46,265 nucleotides of DNA from Eubacteriales bacterium (lineage in GTDB: Bacteria; Bacillota_A; Clostridia; Lachnospirales; Lachnospiraceae). The stretch spans positions 1 to 46,265 of the forward strand of contig JAUNJL010000015.1 of assembly GCA_030533315.1 (NCBI GenBank), in the 5' to 3' direction. This document shows positions 33,912 to 41,686 of this stretch, piece by piece. The translations under genes were made by a program, and so were the position numbers. How positions within the stretch are numbered: the first letter of the stretch is position 1; each line of letters starts with the position of its first letter. The notes under the pieces are model-generated. The model searched no databases and was not told the origin of the DNA. It worked only from the letters and a program-made list of their open reading frames with translations.

Positions 33912-35094
33912 TGTGTTGGTAGTCCACGGGGGCGGGCCCACGGCGGTGATGAACGCTTCTCTCTATGGGGTGATCATGGAAGCAAGGGCCAATCCCCAGG
34001 CCGGCGATGTGTATGGGGCTTTGGGCGGGATGGAAGGCATGGTAAAAGGCAGGATCATGAATCTGTCCGCATTTGACGACGATCAGCTAAGACTCCTGCT
34101 CACCACGCCGGGAAGCGCCATAGGCTCCTCCAGATATCCGGTCTCGGAGGAGGAATATGAGAAGATACCCGAAATCCTAAAAAAATATGAGATATCTTAT
34201 CTGCTCCCCAACGGTGGGAACGGGACGATGGATACCTGTGGGAAGATTTATCAATATTGCAGGCGGGCCGGCTACGGCCATATCCGCGTGGTTGGCATCC
34301 CCAAGACCATTGACAACGATATCGCGGTGACGGACCACACGCCGGGATATGGCAGTGCGGCCAGATACCTTGCCGGGACGGTGAAGGAGGTGGCCGCAGA
34401 TGTGAAATCCCTTCCGATCCACGTGTGCGTGATCGAAGCCCAGGGAAGAAATTCCGGGTGGATCGCAGCCTCTGCGGCCCTGGCCAGGGAGAAGAAGGGC
34501 GACGCCCCACATTTGATCTACACGCCGGAGAGGCCATTCTGCGAAGAGGAGTTTTTGGAGGATGTGAAAGAGCTTTATGATCGGCTGGGAGGCGTGGTGG
34601 TGGTGGCCAGTGAAGGCCTGAGGAAGGCGGACGGCTCCCCCATTGTGGAGCCTATTTTCCGCACGGAGAGGGCCGTGTACTATGGTGACGTGGGAACGCA
34701 TCTGGCAAATCTGGTCGTAAAAAAGCTGGGGATCAAGGCCAGAGGCGAGAAGCCTGGCCTTTGCGGCAGGGCTTCCGTCCCATGGCAGTCTCCCGTGGAT
34801 CAGGAGGAAGCCCGGGCAGCAGGGGCGGAGGCTTTGAAAATGGCAGTGTCAGGCTGTACAGGGGTCATGGTAGGCTTTTTCAGGGAAAAGGCCCCGGACG
34901 CTTACCGGCTGAGCATGAAGGGGATACCCATTGAACAGGTGATGATGCTGGAAAAGCCTCTTCCAAGGGAATACATAAATGACCGGGGAAATGATGTGAC
35001 GGAAGACTTTGTGAGATGGTGCAGGCCGTTAATCGGTCCGGAACTGCCGAAGTTTCTCAGTTTTCAAGACTATTGGAGGGAGCCTGGAATATGA
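33901..35094 (+). CDS. PfkA-family phosphofructokinase-like kinase
   Basis: A 397-residue PFK of the PfkA superfamily. The N-terminus VLVVHGGGPTAVMNAS replaces the usual GGDxPGxN form. The phosphoryl-donor site reads GGNGT (105-109) and the catalytic segment PKTIDND (134-140). Pyrophosphate enzymes usually combine GGDD with PKTIDND, and ATP enzymes GGDG with PGTIDND; this protein mixes a Gly of the ATP type with a Lys of the PPi type and has Asn in place of the first Asp. Donor and acceptor are therefore uncertain. It is translationally coupled to both neighbours (11-bp and ATGA overlaps). Confidence 0.83.
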   Translation: MKGNVLVVHGGGPTAVMNASLYGVIMEARANPQAGDVYGALGGMEGMVKGRIMNLSAFDDDQLRLLLTTPGSAIGSSRYPVSEEEYEKIPEILKKYEISYLLPNGGNGTMDTCGKIYQYCRRAGYGHIRVVGIPKTIDNDIAVTDHTPGYGSAARYLAGTVKEVAADVKSLPIHVCVIEAQGRNSGWIAASAALAREKKGDAPHLIYTPERPFCEEEFLEDVKELYDRLGGVVVVASEGLRKADGSPIVEPIFRTERAVYYGDVGTHLANLVVKKLGIKARGEKPGLCGRASVPWQSPVDQEEARAAGAEALKMAVSGCTGVMVGFFREKAPDAYRLSMKGIPIEQVMMLEKPLPREYINDRGNDVTEDFVRWCRPLIGPELPKFLSFQDYWREPGI

Positions 35095-35942
35095 AGCACA
35101 TATATCTGAACTTAAAACGGTTTGACGTCCCCAGAGAGATGGGCGGGGTAAATGGCCTGGTGTCCATGGAAGAATGGGGCGGCGCAGTGGTAAAGGGAGT
35201 ACAGGAGGAGCTGAAGAAATACGACCCTCGTCAGGTGGGATTTTCCGCTTTTTTCCCGGAGCTTCACCTGTTGAATGCCTTAAAGGCAAGAAGTGAGGGC
35301 AGCCCGCTGAGGATCGGCTGTCAGGGAGTGCTTCACAAGGACGTGGCCCAGGGGAAGAATTTTGGCGCCTTTACCTGCGGGCGTCCGGCGGCGGCCATGA
35401 AGGCGGCGGGATGCGAGACGGCGCTCATCGGGCATTGTGAGGAACGCACCTTTTTATCCGACATTTTAAAACAAGCGGGCGCACACAGTCCCCAGGCGGA
35501 GTGCAGCATCCTGAACCAGGAAATCAAATGTGCGTTGGACAGAGGCATGGACGTTTTGTACTGCATCGGGGAGAAAAGCGAAGAGCAGGAGAGATGGACG
35601 GAGGTCCTGGGAATGCAGCTGGAGAAGGGGCTGGAGGGCGTGGACAAAAGCAGGGTGGTGATCGCCTATGAGCCCATCTGGTCCATAGGCCCTGGAAAGA
35701 CTCCGGCGGGAAAAGAGTATATTTCCAAAATAGCCAAATTTGTCAAGGAAAAAACCGGCGGGATGGACGTGGTATATGGAGGCGGACTGAAAAAAGACAA
35801 TGCCCAAATGCTGGCGTCCATACCGGAGATTGATGGGGGGCTGATCGCCCTTACCAGATTTTCCGGGGAGATCGGGTTTTATTGCGAGGAATACCTGGAG
35901 ATTATACAGTGCTATATGAACGGTCAGGAGGAAACGAGATGA
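35091..35942 (+). CDS. Triosephosphate isomerase-like protein
   Basis: A 283-residue TIM-barrel protein. The three catalytic elements are visible: Asn7/Lys9 in YLNLKRFD, His in ALIGHCEERTF, and Glu in VIAYEPIWSIGPGKTP, followed by the phosphate loop YGGGLKKDN. These differ from housekeeping TIM (IGHSERR, AYEPVWAIGTGKTA), and the protein is about 30 residues longer. It may interconvert trioses made by the aldolase, or a different ketose-aldose phosphate as the TIM-like EryH does. The start overlaps the kinase stop as ATGA, and its own stop overlaps the next gene the same way. Confidence 0.83.
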   Translation: MKHIYLNLKRFDVPREMGGVNGLVSMEEWGGAVVKGVQEELKKYDPRQVGFSAFFPELHLLNALKARSEGSPLRIGCQGVLHKDVAQGKNFGAFTCGRPAAAMKAAGCETALIGHCEERTFLSDILKQAGAHSPQAECSILNQEIKCALDRGMDVLYCIGEKSEEQERWTEVLGMQLEKGLEGVDKSRVVIAYEPIWSIGPGKTPAGKEYISKIAKFVKEKTGGMDVVYGGGLKKDNAQMLASIPEIDGGLIALTRFSGEIGFYCEEYLEIIQCYMNGQEETR

Positions 35943-37423
35943 GATTGGAATTTGAATATGGACATGGAACCATGGCGGCAGAGCTGCCAGATACCACAGA
36001 CGTGTTTATCCCAGGGGAAACCGTGGCAGATCCTCCTTACATTCCTGAGGATGAGCTGGAAAAAGCCTATTTGGAGAGCCTGGCAGATCCCATCGGTATG
36101 CCCCGGATCTCTCAGCTGGTGGGAAAAGGGAGCACGGTCACGATCATCGTTCCAGACAGGGTAAAGGGAGGCGAGCAGCCTACCAGCCATAGAAAGCTCA
36201 GCATCAAATACATTCTGCAGGAGCTGTATCAGGCCGGGGTGGAAAAGAAGGACATCCTTTTTATCATTTCCAACGGGCTTCATCCAAGAAGCACGGAGGC
36301 GGACGCAAAGGCGATCTTCGGGGAGGAGATTTTTGGGCAGTTCTGGGGTACCGGGCAGATTATCAGCCATGACAGCGAGGATGAGGAGCACATGGTGAAC
36401 CTGGGGTATACCAGGAGAGGCGACCCGGTATACATGAACAAGTACGTGTACGACTGTGACCTGCCTATCTTGATCGGGCATGTGCAGGGAAACCCGTACG
36501 GGGGCTATTCCGGGGGCTACAAGCACAGCGCCACGGGGATCACCAACTGGAAAAGCATTGCCAGCCATCACGTGCCTTCCGTGATGCACAGGCCGGATTT
36601 TACACCGGTAAATGGCGGCAGCCTGATGAGGACAAAGTTTGATGAAATCAGCATGTACATGGAAGAAAAAATGGGACATCCTTTTTTCTGCTGTGATGCG
36701 GTGCTGGATACTTCCTCCAGGCAGATCGCCATTTATTCTGGATATGCCAAGGAGATGATGCCCCTGAGCTGGAAGGAGGCGGATAAAAGGACGTATGTGC
36801 ATTGGGCGGAAAAGAAATATGACGTCCTGGTGTTTGGGATGCCTCAGAAATTCCATTATGGAGATGGGATGGGGACGAATCCCATCATGATGATGCAGGC
36901 GTTAAGCGCCCAGGTGCTGCGGTTTAAGCGTGTGATGAGCGACCGCTGCGTGATCCTTTGCTCCTCTCTTTGCAATGGATTTTTCCACGATGAGAAATGG
37001 CCGTACATAAGGGAGATGTATGATCTTTTCCAGCATGATTATATGAACACCCTGCCGGACATGAACCGTTATGGGGAGTATTTTGCGACAAATAAGGAGT
37101 ACATCCGAAAATATCGGTTTACCAATGCATTCCATCCCTTCCATGGGTTCAGTATGATCTCCTGCGGCCACATTGCGGAGATGAACACCAGCGCCATCTA
37201 TATCGTCGGAGCTCAGGAGCCAGGCTTTGCCAGAGGAATGGGATTGAAGACGAGGGCCACCTTCGAGGAGGCGCTGGAGGATGCGAAGAAGAAATTCGTG
37301 GGATCGGAGCCCAATATTCTGGCTCTTCCCATGACCTTTAAGAAGGCGGCCGTCCATCTCTGCATGAAGGATCCCAGCCAGGACTGCATGGATGCCTACG
37401 GGCATGGACACGGGGAGGCCTGA
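35939..37423 (+). CDS. LarA-family (nickel-pincer) racemase/epimerase-like protein
   Basis: A 494-residue LarA homologue (DUF2088). LarA uses a nickel-pincer nucleotide to racemise lactate, and related proteins act on other 2-hydroxy acids. Key regions can be seen: VPDRVKGG (LarA Asp/Arg loop), ISNGLHPRST (catalytic His) and NPYGGYSGGYKHSATG with the lysine that holds the cofactor. It is about 70 residues longer than LarA. The N-terminal MRLEFEYGHGTMAAEL is typical. It is the last gene of the operon, ATGA-coupled to the TIM-like gene, and suggests the pathway handles a hydroxy-acid stereocentre. The cofactor genes larB, larC and larE are not in the window. Confidence 0.8.
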   Translation: MRLEFEYGHGTMAAELPDTTDVFIPGETVADPPYIPEDELEKAYLESLADPIGMPRISQLVGKGSTVTIIVPDRVKGGEQPTSHRKLSIKYILQELYQAGVEKKDILFIISNGLHPRSTEADAKAIFGEEIFGQFWGTGQIISHDSEDEEHMVNLGYTRRGDPVYMNKYVYDCDLPILIGHVQGNPYGGYSGGYKHSATGITNWKSIASHHVPSVMHRPDFTPVNGGSLMRTKFDEISMYMEEKMGHPFFCCDAVLDTSSRQIAIYSGYAKEMMPLSWKEADKRTYVHWAEKKYDVLVFGMPQKFHYGDGMGTNPIMMMQALSAQVLRFKRVMSDRCVILCSSLCNGFFHDEKWPYIREMYDLFQHDYMNTLPDMNRYGEYFATNKEYIRKYRFTNAFHPFHGFSMISCGHIAEMNTSAIYIVGAQEPGFARGMGLKTRATFEEALEDAKKKFVGSEPNILALPMTFKKAAVHLCMKDPSQDCMDAYGHGHGEA

Positions 37424-37613
37424 TCGGCGGCGCAGCTTCGGAGATGGCTGGGATGAGCCCTGGGGAGTTCCAGGGCTGTGAGGAGGGTGGAAAGGCCGCG
37501 GAGGCAGTCGGTTTTTCGCCCAGGTGGTTTTGTGGATTTTGGCATGTAACAGTTCAGATATCTGAGCTGCTGCATGCTTTTTTATTTGCAGGCAGACTTT
37601 CGGCGATAGGGAG

Positions 37614-37642
37614 TTCACAGATTCTGCGTTTTCGGTTATGAT
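37614..37642 (+). promoter_or_regulatory. Promoter of the TlpA/CD1871A/NapH-like operon
   Basis: TTCACA (37614-37619), a 17-base spacer and TATGAT (37637-37642), about 34 bases before the ATG. The 190 bp between the LarA stop and this site shows no gene and no clear terminator. Confidence 0.6.
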
Positions 37643-37675
37643 AGAAGCAGACGATATAGATCAGGAGGATCCAGG

Positions 37676-38356
37676 ATGAAAAACAAAGGAATGGCGGCCC
37701 TGCTTTTGGGTATGATATTTGTTTTTGGAGCGGCAGGGTGCGGGGAAAGCACGGAGAAGGTGCAGGAAGAAAAGGCACAGGAAGGCGGGGAGGAGAAGGA
37801 GGAAAAGACGCAGGAGGACGGAGAAGAGAAAGACGGAGCTGCCCAGGAGGACGAGGAGGTCGAGGAGGGGACGGAGGAGACGAAAGGCAGTCCCTACGGT
37901 GATCTGGGCAGCTTCCTGGCCGGTACGCTGGAGGGGGAGGAGCTTTCCCAGAGCGATCTGGCGGACAAGGATCTGACGGTGATCAATTTCTGGGCGCTGA
38001 CCTGCGGCCCCTGCATCCGGGAGATGCCGGAGCTGGCCAAGCTGGAAAAGGCTTTGCCGGACAATGTACAGCTTCTCACGGTATGTCTGGACGGGGGACA
38101 GGATCCGGAAACCACGAAGACGGTTTTGGAAAAGACGGGCTATGAGGGAGTCACCATTGTGGCGGGCGACGGGGATCTGATGGAAATCTGCCGGCGGCTT
38201 CAGTACACGCCCACCACCCTGTTTTTTGACCAGGAGGGTACGGGTGTGGGGGACGCCATCATAGGGGCACAGCAGGAGCTGGAGAAGGTTTATCTGTCGG
38301 CCATCAACTGCACGCTGGAGGAACTGGGCAAGGAGGCGATCGCCCTTGAAGAATAG
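37676..38356 (+). CDS. TlpA/ResA-like thiol-disulfide lipoprotein
   Basis: A 226-residue exported lipoprotein. The signal peptide ends in the lipobox GAAGC with acylated Cys22. A long Glu-, Lys- and Gln-rich spacer (24-70) lifts the thioredoxin domain off the membrane. The redox site is CGPC (110-113) in VINFWALTCGPCIREMPEL, and the cis-Pro region is YTPTTLFFDQ. It would reduce or exchange disulfides outside the membrane. The two genes downstream (a CXXC micro-protein and a membrane 4Fe-4S protein) could supply electrons to it. AGGAGG precedes the ATG. Confidence 0.88.
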   Translation: MKNKGMAALLLGMIFVFGAAGCGESTEKVQEEKAQEGGEEKEEKTQEDGEEKDGAAQEDEEVEEGTEETKGSPYGDLGSFLAGTLEGEELSQSDLADKDLTVINFWALTCGPCIREMPELAKLEKALPDNVQLLTVCLDGGQDPETTKTVLEKTGYEGVTIVAGDGDLMEICRRLQYTPTTLFFDQEGTGVGDAIIGAQQELEKVYLSAINCTLEELGKEAIALEE

Positions 38357-38369
38357 GGAAGGAAGATGG

Positions 38370-38501
38370 ATGGTCATCCTGCGCATGGCGGTCCTGGGGA
38401 CGGCGCTGGTCTTTATCGGGATCGGGGTCGCAGGCAAAGAGCAGTGGGAGGTTCTGGGAAAGGCGGTGAGGATATGTCTGGAGTGCATCGGGATCGGATG
38501 A
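38370..38501 (+). CDS. CD1871A-family CXXC micro-protein
   Basis: A 43-residue protein reading MVILRMAVLGTALVFIG at the start and ending RICLECIGIG, with one membrane helix and a Cys-x-x-Cys close to the C-terminus. This is the CD1871A-type family known from Clostridia, which occurs with thioredoxin-like and membrane 4Fe-4S genes as here. It is easily missed because of its size. The ribosome site GGAAGGAAG lies before the ATG at 38370 (another ATG at 38366 is in the frame of the next gene). Its stop overlaps the next start as ATGA. It probably relays electrons between the two neighbours. Confidence 0.75.
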   Translation: MVILRMAVLGTALVFIGIGVAGKEQWEVLGKAVRICLECIGIG

Positions 38502-39367
38502 GGGGCTCTTCCAGGAGGAGATGGATACAGGTGCTGGCGGCGGCTCTTTTGAACGGCTATGCCATAGGCTTTCAGAAGGGGCAGATCTTCACCGGAAAAA
38601 GCAAGGCGGTCTGTGTGCCGGTGCTGAATTGCTATTCCTGTCCGGGGGCGCTGGGCTCCTGCCCGGTGGGGGCCCTGCAGGGAGCGCTGGGAGGCCTGAA
38701 GGGACATTTTCCCTTTTATGTGCTGGGAACGGTCATGGTCTTTGGGGTCCTTCTGGGGCGGGTGGTCTGCGGATTTCTCTGTCCCTTCGGCCTTGTTCAG
38801 GATCTGCTCCACAAGCTTCCCACGGCAAAATGGAAGGTGCCTCCCGAGCTGGACAGGCCGGCCCGATGGCTGAAATACGTGGTTCTGGCGCTTTTGGTGG
38901 TACTTCTTCCGGCCATGGTAAAGCCGGATTTCGGCGTTGCGCCTCCTTATTTTTGCAAATACCTGTGTCCGGCGGGAACGCTGGAGGGGGGACTTCCCCT
39001 CATGCTGAAAAACCCACAGCTCCGTCAGGCGGCAGGGGCCCTGTTTGGCTGGAAGGCGCTTGTGCTTTTTCTGATCCTTGCCTTATCGGGAAAGGTACAT
39101 CGGCCCTTCTGCAGATATCTTTGTCCCTTGGGGGCCTTTTACGCCCTGTTTAACCGCTTCAGCTTTTACCAGCTGGAGCTGGATAAAAAGAGATGCGTTG
39201 GCTGTGGGCGGTGTGAGGAGGTCTGCCCCATGGAGGTGAAGGTGATAAAGGATACGAACAGCCCTGAATGTATCCGGTGTGGAAAATGCAGGGAGGTCTG
39301 TCCCACGGGGGCGATCTCCGGCGGGCTTTGCAGAAAAAGAGAGGGCGCCAGGCCCTCGTCTTTATAG
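38498..39367 (+). CDS. Membrane 4Fe-4S ferredoxin-type protein (NapH/CcdA-like role)
   Basis: A 289-residue membrane protein. It has several helices interrupted by repeated Cys-Pro motifs (NCYSCPGALGSCPVGAL, CGFLCPFGL, CKYLCPAGT, CRYLCPLGA), as in NapH/RdxA-type proteins. The C-terminus holds two classical 4Fe-4S motifs, CVGCGRCEEVCP and CIRCGKCREVCP. It should pass electrons from the cytoplasm across the membrane, most likely to the CXXC micro-protein and the TlpA-like lipoprotein. This arrangement may replace CcdA. The start is ATGA-coupled to the micro-protein. Confidence 0.85.
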   Translation: MRGSSRRRWIQVLAAALLNGYAIGFQKGQIFTGKSKAVCVPVLNCYSCPGALGSCPVGALQGALGGLKGHFPFYVLGTVMVFGVLLGRVVCGFLCPFGLVQDLLHKLPTAKWKVPPELDRPARWLKYVVLALLVVLLPAMVKPDFGVAPPYFCKYLCPAGTLEGGLPLMLKNPQLRQAAGALFGWKALVLFLILALSGKVHRPFCRYLCPLGAFYALFNRFSFYQLELDKKRCVGCGRCEEVCPMEVKVIKDTNSPECIRCGKCREVCPTGAISGGLCRKREGARPSSL

Positions 39368-39416
39368 AAGATTGGTGCAGCGGCAGCTGAGCTGGCTGCG
39401 ATGCAGCTGGATTTTT

Positions 39417-40058
39417 TCAGCCCTCGTTGGCGATGGCGTCTGCCATGGCCTTTCCCAGCTGAAAAGCCTTTTGACAGTCCAGGGGGAAGGTGTTTTTCCG
39501 GATCTCCCTGCGGGCTGCTTCGTCGATAGAGGAGAACTGGTATTGGCTGTAATCCTCATGCTGCAAGGTTTCCCCGGATGCCACCGTCCCGATGTACTGG
39601 AAGTCCCAGCCCAGGGTTTTTTCGTATTTTTTGTAGAGCTCCTCGTAGAACGGGGAAGGGGCGTTCATGGTGTAGAGGAAGGCGGCCTTTAATTTCCCTG
39701 TAAAATAGGTGGGCTGGCCGTCGAAATTGGAATACTGGAAGATCAGCCGTTCCAAAAAGGCCCTCATCATGGAGGATACCTCGCTGAGGTAGATGGAGGA
39801 GCCCAGGATCAGGCCGTCTGCCTCATCGATCCTGTCCAGGACCGGTTTTAGGTCGTCGGCGTAGGCGCAATGGCCCACCCTGGGATTTCCTTTTGCCTTA
39901 CAGGCGAAGCAGCTTCTGCAGCCCTTAAAGTCCAGATCGTAAAGATGGATCAATTCTGTCTCGGCGCCCGCGGATCGTGCTCCCTCTATGGCATGGTTCA
40001 AGAGTGTATGGGTATTCCAGTTCTTTCGGGCGCTGCCATTTATGGCGATGATTTTCAT
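39417..40058 (-). CDS. Iron-sulfur flavoprotein / NADPH-FMN reductase
   Basis: A 213-residue flavodoxin-fold protein. The N-terminal phosphate loop INGSARKNWNTHTLL binds FMN. A compact cysteine group (Cys47, Cys50, Cys53, Cys64) within LDFKGCRSCFACKAKGNPR fits the Isf-type 4Fe-4S motif. GSSIYLSEVSSMMRAFLERL is also family-typical. Such proteins reduce quinones, nitro compounds or oxygen species. It is convergent with the 4Fe-4S membrane gene and divergent from the methyltransferase. AAAGCGGAGGTC lies before the ATG on the minus strand. Confidence 0.87.
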   Translation of the reverse strand: MKIIAINGSARKNWNTHTLLNHAIEGARSAGAETELIHLYDLDFKGCRSCFACKAKGNPRVGHCAYADDLKPVLDRIDEADGLILGSSIYLSEVSSMMRAFLERLIFQYSNFDGQPTYFTGKLKAAFLYTMNAPSPFYEELYKKYEKTLGWDFQYIGTVASGETLQHEDYSQYQFSSIDEAARREIRKNTFPLDCQKAFQLGKAMADAIANEG

Positions 40059-40088
40059 TTTATGACCTCCGCTTTCATGATAACACGA

Positions 40089-40118
40089 TTGTTTCTTATT
40101 ACTAACTCATTGTACTAT
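40089..40118 (+). promoter_or_regulatory. Putative promoter of the methyltransferase gene
   Basis: TTGTTT (40089-40094), an 18-base spacer and TACTAT (40113-40118), 54 bases before the ATG. It lies in the divergent 113-bp gap shared with the flavoprotein gene. Confidence 0.4.
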
Positions 40119-40171
40119 AAATATAGGCGGATTACAAGCCGAACCGGGGGCAAAAAGGGGAGGGATGGGGG

Positions 40172-40828
40172 ATGGATTCGACCATCGAATATTACGATCA
40201 AAATGCGGATCCGTTTGTACAGGAGACGCTTTCGGTCGATTTTTCCGTAGTTCAGCAGCGGTTTCTTGGAAAGCTTTTTCCTGGCGCCCGTATTTTAGAC
40301 TTTGGCTGCGGATCCGGGCGGGACGCAAAATATTTCCTGGACAGAGGATATCTGGTGGAGGCCACAGACGGCTCGGGGGAGCTGTGCAGGAGGGCTGGTG
40401 AGTATGCGGGGATCCAGGTAAAACAGATGCTGTTTGAGCAGCTAGATGAATTTGAAAGATATGACGGGATCTGGGCCTGCTCCTCCATTTTGCACCTTGA
40501 CAAGGAGGCGCTGAGGGAGGTGCTGAGGAGGATGGGGACTGCGCTGAAGGCCGATGGGGTGGTGTATGCCTCCTTCAAATATGGGGACTTTGAAGGGCTG
40601 CGCAGGGGCAGGTTTTTCACGGATTTTACGCCGGAGTCCTTTGGAAAGTACATGGGGCAGGTGCCGGGGCTGCAGGTGGAGGAATGGTGGGTTACAGGCG
40701 ACGTGAGGCCGGGGCGGGAGAAGGAGAGGTGGCTGAACCTGCTCCTGCGAAAAACGGATTCCCATCGGTCTGGGAAGGAGCGGAAAGGACTGGCGGCGGA
40801 GCCTGCGGGACAGAAAAGAATGGTTTGA
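40172..40828 (+). CDS. Class I SAM-dependent methyltransferase (TehB-like)
   Basis: A 218-residue methyltransferase. Motif I is ILDFGCGSGRDAKYFLDRGY, motif II VEATDGS, and motif IV YDGIWACSSILHL, as in the TehB/Methyltransf_25 group. The N-terminal STIEYYDQNADPFVQET is common in methyltransferases of gut Clostridia. The last 20 residues are basic and may be disordered. GGGAGGGATGGGG precedes the start. The substrate is unknown, and it appears to be a single gene. Confidence 0.8.
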   Translation: MDSTIEYYDQNADPFVQETLSVDFSVVQQRFLGKLFPGARILDFGCGSGRDAKYFLDRGYLVEATDGSGELCRRAGEYAGIQVKQMLFEQLDEFERYDGIWACSSILHLDKEALREVLRRMGTALKADGVVYASFKYGDFEGLRRGRFFTDFTPESFGKYMGQVPGLQVEEWWVTGDVRPGREKERWLNLLLRKTDSHRSGKERKGLAAEPAGQKRMV

Positions 40829-41002
40829 TCTGTTTGGTGAGAGATGTCAGGGGAAGCACTGCCAGAGCGGATGTGCATCGCCGCTTTTGGGGGTGCCACA
40901 TGATCTTGAGGAGTGATACATTATTTGTCCTATCCTAAGAGATGATACCTTATGCTTTACCTGGTGTCTATCAGGAACCGTCAGACATGATGATTAATTA
41001 TG

Positions 41003-41084
41003 GATAACATCTGAGGAAGGAAGAACACCTTCTTCTGTTATCAGATATATAGAAACTTATTAACAAAGTAGTCTTATTGACTAC
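41003..41084 (+). promoter_or_regulatory. Hairpin leader of the FmdE gene
   Basis: A long imperfect hairpin pairs GATAACA (41003-41009) with TGTTATC (41036-41042), with an inner GAAGG/CCTTC helix. A second one pairs GTAGTC (41068-41073) with GACTAC (41079-41084). ACCATTATT then leads to AGGAG before the ATG, echoing the linker of the two-hairpin leader family, though the match is short. The rest of the gap (40829-41002) shows nothing certain. Confidence 0.4.
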
Positions 41085-41111
41085 ACCATTATTATACTAG
41101 GAGTGTTTGTG

Positions 41112-41642
41112 ATGGATGAAAAAATGCTATGGGAAAAATGTGCCGCCTTTCACGGCCATGTCTGCGGAGGCCTGACGATCGGCTATAAGGCGGCCTTGTA
41201 TGCGGTCAAGCTTCTGGATCTGAAGTTTTCTGACGATGAGCAGGTTGTCTGCATTGCCGAGAACGACGCCTGCGGCGTGGATGCCATCCAGGTGATCCTG
41301 GGATGCAGCGTAGGCAAGGGAAATCTGTTGTTCCATATGAGGGGGAAGCAGGCGTTTTCCTTTTATAACCGAAAAACCGGAAAATCTGTTCGCCTGGTGA
41401 TGAGGCCAAAGCCGCAGGGCCTGACCAAGGATCAGCGTTTTGCGCTTTATCAGTCCATGGATCCGGAGCAGATGTTTGACGTGAAGGAGACCACCATCGC
41501 CCTGCCGGAGGAGGCGAGGATCTTTGAGGCCTATACCTGTGAATGCTGCGGGGAGTCCACAGGCTCCAACTGGATCCGGATCGCCGGAGGAAAAAAGCTG
41601 TGCCTGGACTGCTACAGCGCTTATGACCGCTTTTGCGTGTGA
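41112..41642 (+). CDS. FmdE-family protein with C-terminal zinc ribbon
   Basis: A 176-residue FmdE domain protein (named after formylmethanofuran dehydrogenase subunit E). The conserved CAAFHGHVCGGLTIGYKAA (His14, His16, Cys18) and NDACGVDAIQVILGCSVGKGN are clear, and the tail has a zinc ribbon (CECC...CLDC). In non-methanogens these proteins occur near molybdenum or tungsten enzymes, but none is next to it here. AGGAG lies eight bases before ATG 41112; an in-frame GTG at 41103 overlaps that site. It is followed by a terminator. Confidence 0.85.
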   Translation: MDEKMLWEKCAAFHGHVCGGLTIGYKAALYAVKLLDLKFSDDEQVVCIAENDACGVDAIQVILGCSVGKGNLLFHMRGKQAFSFYNRKTGKSVRLVMRPKPQGLTKDQRFALYQSMDPEQMFDVKETTIALPEEARIFEAYTCECCGESTGSNWIRIAGGKKLCLDCYSAYDRFCV

Positions 41643-41653
41643 ATGGCGGGATG

Positions 41654-41686
41654 GGTGTGAAAAGAAACCTTTTCACACCTTGTTTT
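41654..41686. terminator. Terminator shared by fmdE and the sensor kinase gene
   Basis: GGTGTGAAAAG (41654-41664) pairs with CTTTTCACACC (41669-41679) across a four-base loop, then TTGTTTT. The stop codon of the leftward sensor kinase gene (41673-41675) lies within the stem, so the two convergent genes share this structure. Confidence 0.75.

Noticed and set aside
32766..33941. Minus-strand frame (391 codons) opposite the aldolase gene
   Set aside because: A shadow of a well-supported aldolase gene, with no ribosome site and His/Gly-rich low-meaning sequence.
27219..37423. Sulfo-EMP (sulfoquinovose) operon
   Set aside because: An SsuABC-like importer with kinase and aldolase is suggestive, but there is no sulfoquinovosidase, SQ isomerase or sulfolactaldehyde enzyme; kept only as one possible substrate class.
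37661..38812. Minus-strand frame (383 codons) opposite the TlpA-like and micro-protein genes
   Set aside because: It spans three opposite-strand features with strong motifs; its own sequence resembles no family.
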